DNA of 8,236 nucleotides from contig CASECH010000128.1 of NCBI GenBank assembly GCA_949286405.1, positions 1 to 8,236 on the forward strand, in the 5' to 3' direction. Made by a program: the position numbers and the translations under genes. The notes under the pieces were generated by a model. It saw nothing but the letters and a program-made list of their open reading frames with translations, made no database searches and had not been told where the DNA came from. Positions 6,654-8,236 of the stretch are shown here, in pieces (positions within the stretch are counted from its first letter, which is position 1; the number at the start of each line of letters is the position of its first letter). This DNA is from an uncultured bacterium (GTDB lineage: Bacteria; Cyanobacteriota; Vampirovibrionia; Gastranaerophilales; Gastranaerophilaceae).

Positions 6654-6728
6654 ATGTCAACAAATTATGTACAAAATCAAGCTTGGTGGTGTCTGTTTTT
6701 TAAGACAGGCGTTTTTTGTTGGCGATAA
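6654..6728 (+). CDS. Putative leader peptide with tandem Trp codons (24 aa)
   Basis: A small ORF not expected from size-limited gene calling. It has an AAAGGA ribosome binding site at 6638-6643 (10 nt before the ATG) and encodes 24 residues. Codons 11-12 are TGG TGG (6684-6689, in the context NQAWWCLFF) and codon 23 is also TGG; Cys and Phe codons are likewise frequent. Three Trp in 24 codons contrasts with none in the 405-residue protein encoded downstream. Position, size and tandem Trp codons match leader peptides of trp attenuators, where ribosome pausing at Trp codons selects between RNA structures. The stop at 6726-6728 lies after RNA segment 2 (6702-6709), so a terminating ribosome would have traversed and partly covered it. 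It could instead be a chance ORF between terminators; the supporting RNA geometry makes a leader role more likely than not. Confidence 0.55.
   Translation: MSTNYVQNQAWWCLFFKTGVFCWR
6688..6713 (+). promoter_or_regulatory. Leader hairpin 1:2 (pause/protector hairpin, or weak terminator)
   Basis: CTGTTT (6693-6698) pairs with AGACAG (6703-6708) around a 4-nt loop, extended outward by G-C and G-U pairs to about 6688/6713. An alternative register pairs TGTCT (6690-6694) with AGACA (6703-6707). The 5' arm starts within the second Trp codon. Six T follow at 6712-6717, so this hairpin could also act as a weak intrinsic terminator for the GNAT transcript. Confidence 0.5.
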
Positions 6729-6771
6729 TTTAAGATAAATAATCGATTTGATAAAAATACCTGTCTTGAGA
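6698..6771 (+). promoter_or_regulatory. Predicted antiterminator helix 2:3 of the Trp-type attenuator
   Basis: Segment AAGACAGG (6702-6709) is perfectly complementary to CCTGTCTT (6760-6767), and pairing continues through T6698-T6701 with G6768-A6771 (two A-U and two G-U pairs), giving a 12-bp helix. After one C-A mismatch (6710/6759), GTTTTT (6711-6716) can pair with 6753-6758. This helix uses the 3' arm of hairpin 1:2 and the 5' arm of the terminator, so it excludes both. A ribosome stalled on the Trp codons at 6684-6689 would cover the 5' arm of hairpin 1:2 and leave segment 2 free. Confidence 0.5.
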
Positions 6772-6786
6772 GACGGGTATTTTTTT
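6753..6786 (+). terminator. Strong Rho-independent terminator (segment 3:4)
   Basis: ATACCTGTCT (6757-6766) pairs with AGACGGGTAT (6771-6780) over 10 bp with one G-U pair and a TGAG loop, extended by four A-T pairs. A run of six T (6781-6786) follows. It stands 34 bp before the ATG at 6821, so unless it is bypassed it would cut off transcription of that gene. Confidence 0.85.
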
Positions 6787-6806
6787 GTAGCTTATTTTAA
6801 ATTATG

Positions 6807-6812
6807 AAAGGA
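6807..6812 (+). promoter_or_regulatory. Ribosome binding site of the 6821 gene
   Basis: AAAGGA is 8 nt before the ATG. The surrounding 11 bases GAAAGGAATTT (6806-6816) are identical to those before the leader ORF (6637-6647). Confidence 0.7.
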
Positions 6813-6820
6813 ATTTCTTT

Positions 6821-8038
6821 ATGCAAATAAATAATGTTGATAGAACAAGTTTTAAAAATAGCACAGCTTTGGGGACAGGTTATAGTATTGCTAAAAAAGT
6901 TATTGCTGTACAGGAGGGTGGAGCCGGTCTATCTCATGTGAAATTTTTTCAAGATACAATGACAGGTTTGGTTCCAAAAGCTGTTTTTGCAAGAAGTAGG
7001 GCTGATCTTACAGAAAATTCGTTTTTAGAACTTGCGGAGTCAGGGCTTGTATATTATTGCCCTACATTATTGGGTGAAAATGTATTTAGAAAATTGTATT
7101 CTAATAATTTATCAAAAGATTTGAAAAAACAAATATCACTACCTGCAGTAGATTTATTAAAATCTAAAAATGTAAATAATAAAAAGTTATTGCCGGTAAA
7201 AGCTGCTTTAGCTTTGAGTGGATTAGCTATTCCTTTGATTGAATTTACATTGAATTATATTAAAAATCTTATGACGCTTAAATTATTTAAACAAGGAAAT
7301 TTTGATAATATTGCAAACCTTGATAAGTCGCAAAAAAAAGATAAAGAGTTAAATAATAGAGTGGAAAAAAGTGCCAAAAGAAATATCAAAAAAGCATTTT
7401 CTATATTTTTAGGAGCATTAGGTATGAGTGCTTTGTTGGTAAGCAAGAGCAAAGATTCAAAGTTGTTGCAAAATTTATCAGAATTGGTACTTGCTCCAGG
7501 TACAAAATTGTTTGGGAAAAAGCCTAAGAGTGAGAAGTTTTTTAATAAATATTTTAGTCTTGATTTTGCAGACAATAATGGGAAGTTAACGATGAGCAAG
7601 GGACAGCTTACATCTTGTGTTTTGATTGGAGGAGCAGGTTACTTTGGAGCTTCTAAAGATAGAGGTAAGCAAAATTTTCTTGAGACTCTTTTTAGATTCC
7701 CAATTGTAGGTTTTTACATTATCACAGGTAATGAGCTCTTAGAAAGTGGTTTCAACAAACTATTGCAGAAAAAAGGAGTGTGCAAAGATATTATCAAAAA
7801 AGATAATAGTGTAGCAAAATTAGATGAGCTTAAACAAATTGCAGCTAAAATAGCACAAGATAAATCTCTTAATGCAACAGATGTATATAAAAAGTTGTTA
7901 AAACAAAAGTTTTTAATAGCTTCTGTTCCAATGCTTTTTGGTATCGGAGTAATGGGCTTTTTTATTGCAGGAACATCGAATTTATTTACCAAGTATAGGT
8001 ACAATAAAGAAAAAGCTTTACAAAATTCTAAAAATTAA
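6821..8038 (+). CDS. Uncharacterised multi-pass membrane protein with N-terminal SFK motif
   Basis: 405 residues, not recognised as any characterised family. The N-terminus has DRTSFKNSTALGTGY (7-21), then a block around 34-93 (GAGLSHVKFFQDTMTGLVPK, 34-53; LGENVFRKLY, 84-93) that I associate with a set of paralogous hypothetical proteins in Gastranaerophilales. Hydrophobic segments follow at about 126-147 (AALALSGLAIPLIEFTL), 193-208, 263-277, 293-303 and 365-388 (FLIASVPMLFGIGVMGFFIA), separated by Lys-rich loops, suggesting a multi-pass membrane protein without a cleavable signal peptide. It contains no tryptophan at all. The start at 6821 has a good ribosome binding site. Transcription from upstream must pass the terminator at 6753-6786, so expression is probably controlled by the attenuator-like leader. 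No promoter is evident between that terminator and the gene. Function unknown. Confidence 0.85.
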   Translation: MQINNVDRTSFKNSTALGTGYSIAKKVIAVQEGGAGLSHVKFFQDTMTGLVPKAVFARSRADLTENSFLELAESGLVYYCPTLLGENVFRKLYSNNLSKDLKKQISLPAVDLLKSKNVNNKKLLPVKAALALSGLAIPLIEFTLNYIKNLMTLKLFKQGNFDNIANLDKSQKKDKELNNRVEKSAKRNIKKAFSIFLGALGMSALLVSKSKDSKLLQNLSELVLAPGTKLFGKKPKSEKFFNKYFSLDFADNNGKLTMSKGQLTSCVLIGGAGYFGASKDRGKQNFLETLFRFPIVGFYIITGNELLESGFNKLLQKKGVCKDIIKKDNSVAKLDELKQIAAKIAQDKSLNATDVYKKLLKQKFLIASVPMLFGIGVMGFFIAGTSNLFTKYRYNKEKALQNSKN

Positions 8039-8045
8039 TTAATAT
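8017..8045 (+). promoter_or_regulatory. Promoter of cutA, predicted leaderless
   Basis: TTTACA (8017-8022, 5 of 6 to consensus) and TAATAT (8040-8045) are spaced by exactly 17 bp, overlapping the end of the preceding gene. The -10 ends 6 nt before the ATG at 8052 and no Shine-Dalgarno sequence is present, so the mRNA is predicted to begin at the start codon. Confidence 0.55.
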
Positions 8046-8051
8046 GATTTT

Positions 8052-8236
8052 ATGGAATATATTTTGGTATTATCAACAATTGATGATGAAAAACGAGCTA
8101 AAGAGGTTTCTAAAATGGTTGTAGAATCTAAGTTAGCAGCTTGTGTGAATATTATCCCGAATATTACATCAATCTATTCATGGAAAAATGAGATTGTTGA
8201 AGATTGTGAATATTTAATGATAATGAAAACAAAAAG
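8052..8236 (+). CDS. cutA: CutA1 divalent-ion tolerance family protein (3' end outside window)
   Basis: The first 61 codons of a CutA family protein, usually about 105-112 residues, so a little over half is visible and the frame runs off the right edge. Family signatures are LVLSTIDDEKRAKEVSKMVV (5-24, the conserved strand followed by a helix), LAACVNIIPNITSIYSWKNE (28-47, the hallmark block with C31 and W44), then EYLMIMKTK (53-61). CutA1 forms a very stable trimer with a ferredoxin-like fold, structurally like PII signalling proteins. It was linked genetically to copper tolerance in E. coli, but its molecular role is unsettled. The start at 8052 is 13 bp after the previous stop and lacks a ribosome binding site; the ATG at 8044 is out of frame. 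Confidence 0.93.
   Translation, partial: MEYILVLSTIDDEKRAKEVSKMVVESKLAACVNIIPNITSIYSWKNEIVEDCEYLMIMKTK

Noticed and set aside
6681..6718. GGTGG followed by a hairpin and T-run, recalling a T-box antiterminator
   Set aside because: The conserved ACC-G-C part of the T-box sequence is missing, and there is no room for stem I between the predicted transcription start and this point. The GGTGG is explained by the tandem Trp codons.
6690..6786. Tandem intrinsic terminators for the GNAT gene with no regulatory role
   Set aside because: Not excluded, but the simple reading leaves unexplained the promoter, the ribosome binding site, the tandem Trp codons at the right distance and the perfect 8-nt complementarity between the two hairpins.
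7255..8004. Minus-strand ORFs opposite the 6821 gene
   Set aside because: Low-complexity antisense readings of a well-started coding sequence; no ribosome binding site or family resemblance.

Overview
The window is AT-rich, densely coding DNA with bacterial gene structure. The best guess for the source is a host-associated, non-photosynthetic cyanobacterial relative (Melainabacteria/Vampirovibrionia, order Gastranaerophilales). The guess rests on base composition, on a prepilin-like protein with a long cysteine-containing domain, and on two uncharacterised proteins of a style remembered from that group: a short N-terminal 'SFK' motif, a conserved N-terminal block, then lysine-rich and hydrophobic stretches. 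This assignment is inference; no rRNA or marker gene is present.

Layout, left to right. (1) 3-644: the 3' part of an uncharacterised, probably membrane-associated protein. (2) 702-3300: a same-strand run of dNTP triphosphohydrolase (dgt), a WecB/TagA/CpsF glycosyltransferase and the N-terminal half of a split transketolase. The glycosyltransferase has its own promoter overlapping the dgt stop, and the transketolase follows one base after it. (3) 3382-4832: a type IV prepilin-like protein and a YhcH/EbgC-type sugar anomerase. (4) 4829-5869, minus strand: an uncharacterised protein whose end overlaps the anomerase gene by 4 bp, tail to tail. (5) 6014-6592: a GNAT acetyltransferase. (6) 6599-6820: a leader region with a promoter, a 24-codon ORF carrying tandem Trp codons, and three mutually exclusive RNA helices ending in a strong intrinsic terminator. 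(7) 6821-8038: a 405-residue uncharacterised membrane protein with no tryptophan. (8) 8052 to the right edge: the first 61 codons of cutA.

Two observations stand out. The leader at 6599-6820 has the complete geometry of a ribosome-mediated tryptophan attenuator, but it lies in front of a lineage-specific membrane protein rather than a trp gene. In addition, the three genes lacking a Shine-Dalgarno sequence (1755, 6014, 8052) each have a -10-like hexamer ending exactly 6 nt before the ATG, which predicts leaderless mRNAs in a genome whose other genes carry normal AGGA-type sites.

The functional genes look mostly like housekeeping: nucleotide pool control, envelope polysaccharide synthesis, pentose phosphate metabolism and surface appendages. 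I see no IS element, CRISPR array, tRNA or rRNA, and no gene-free stretch longer than 300 bases.
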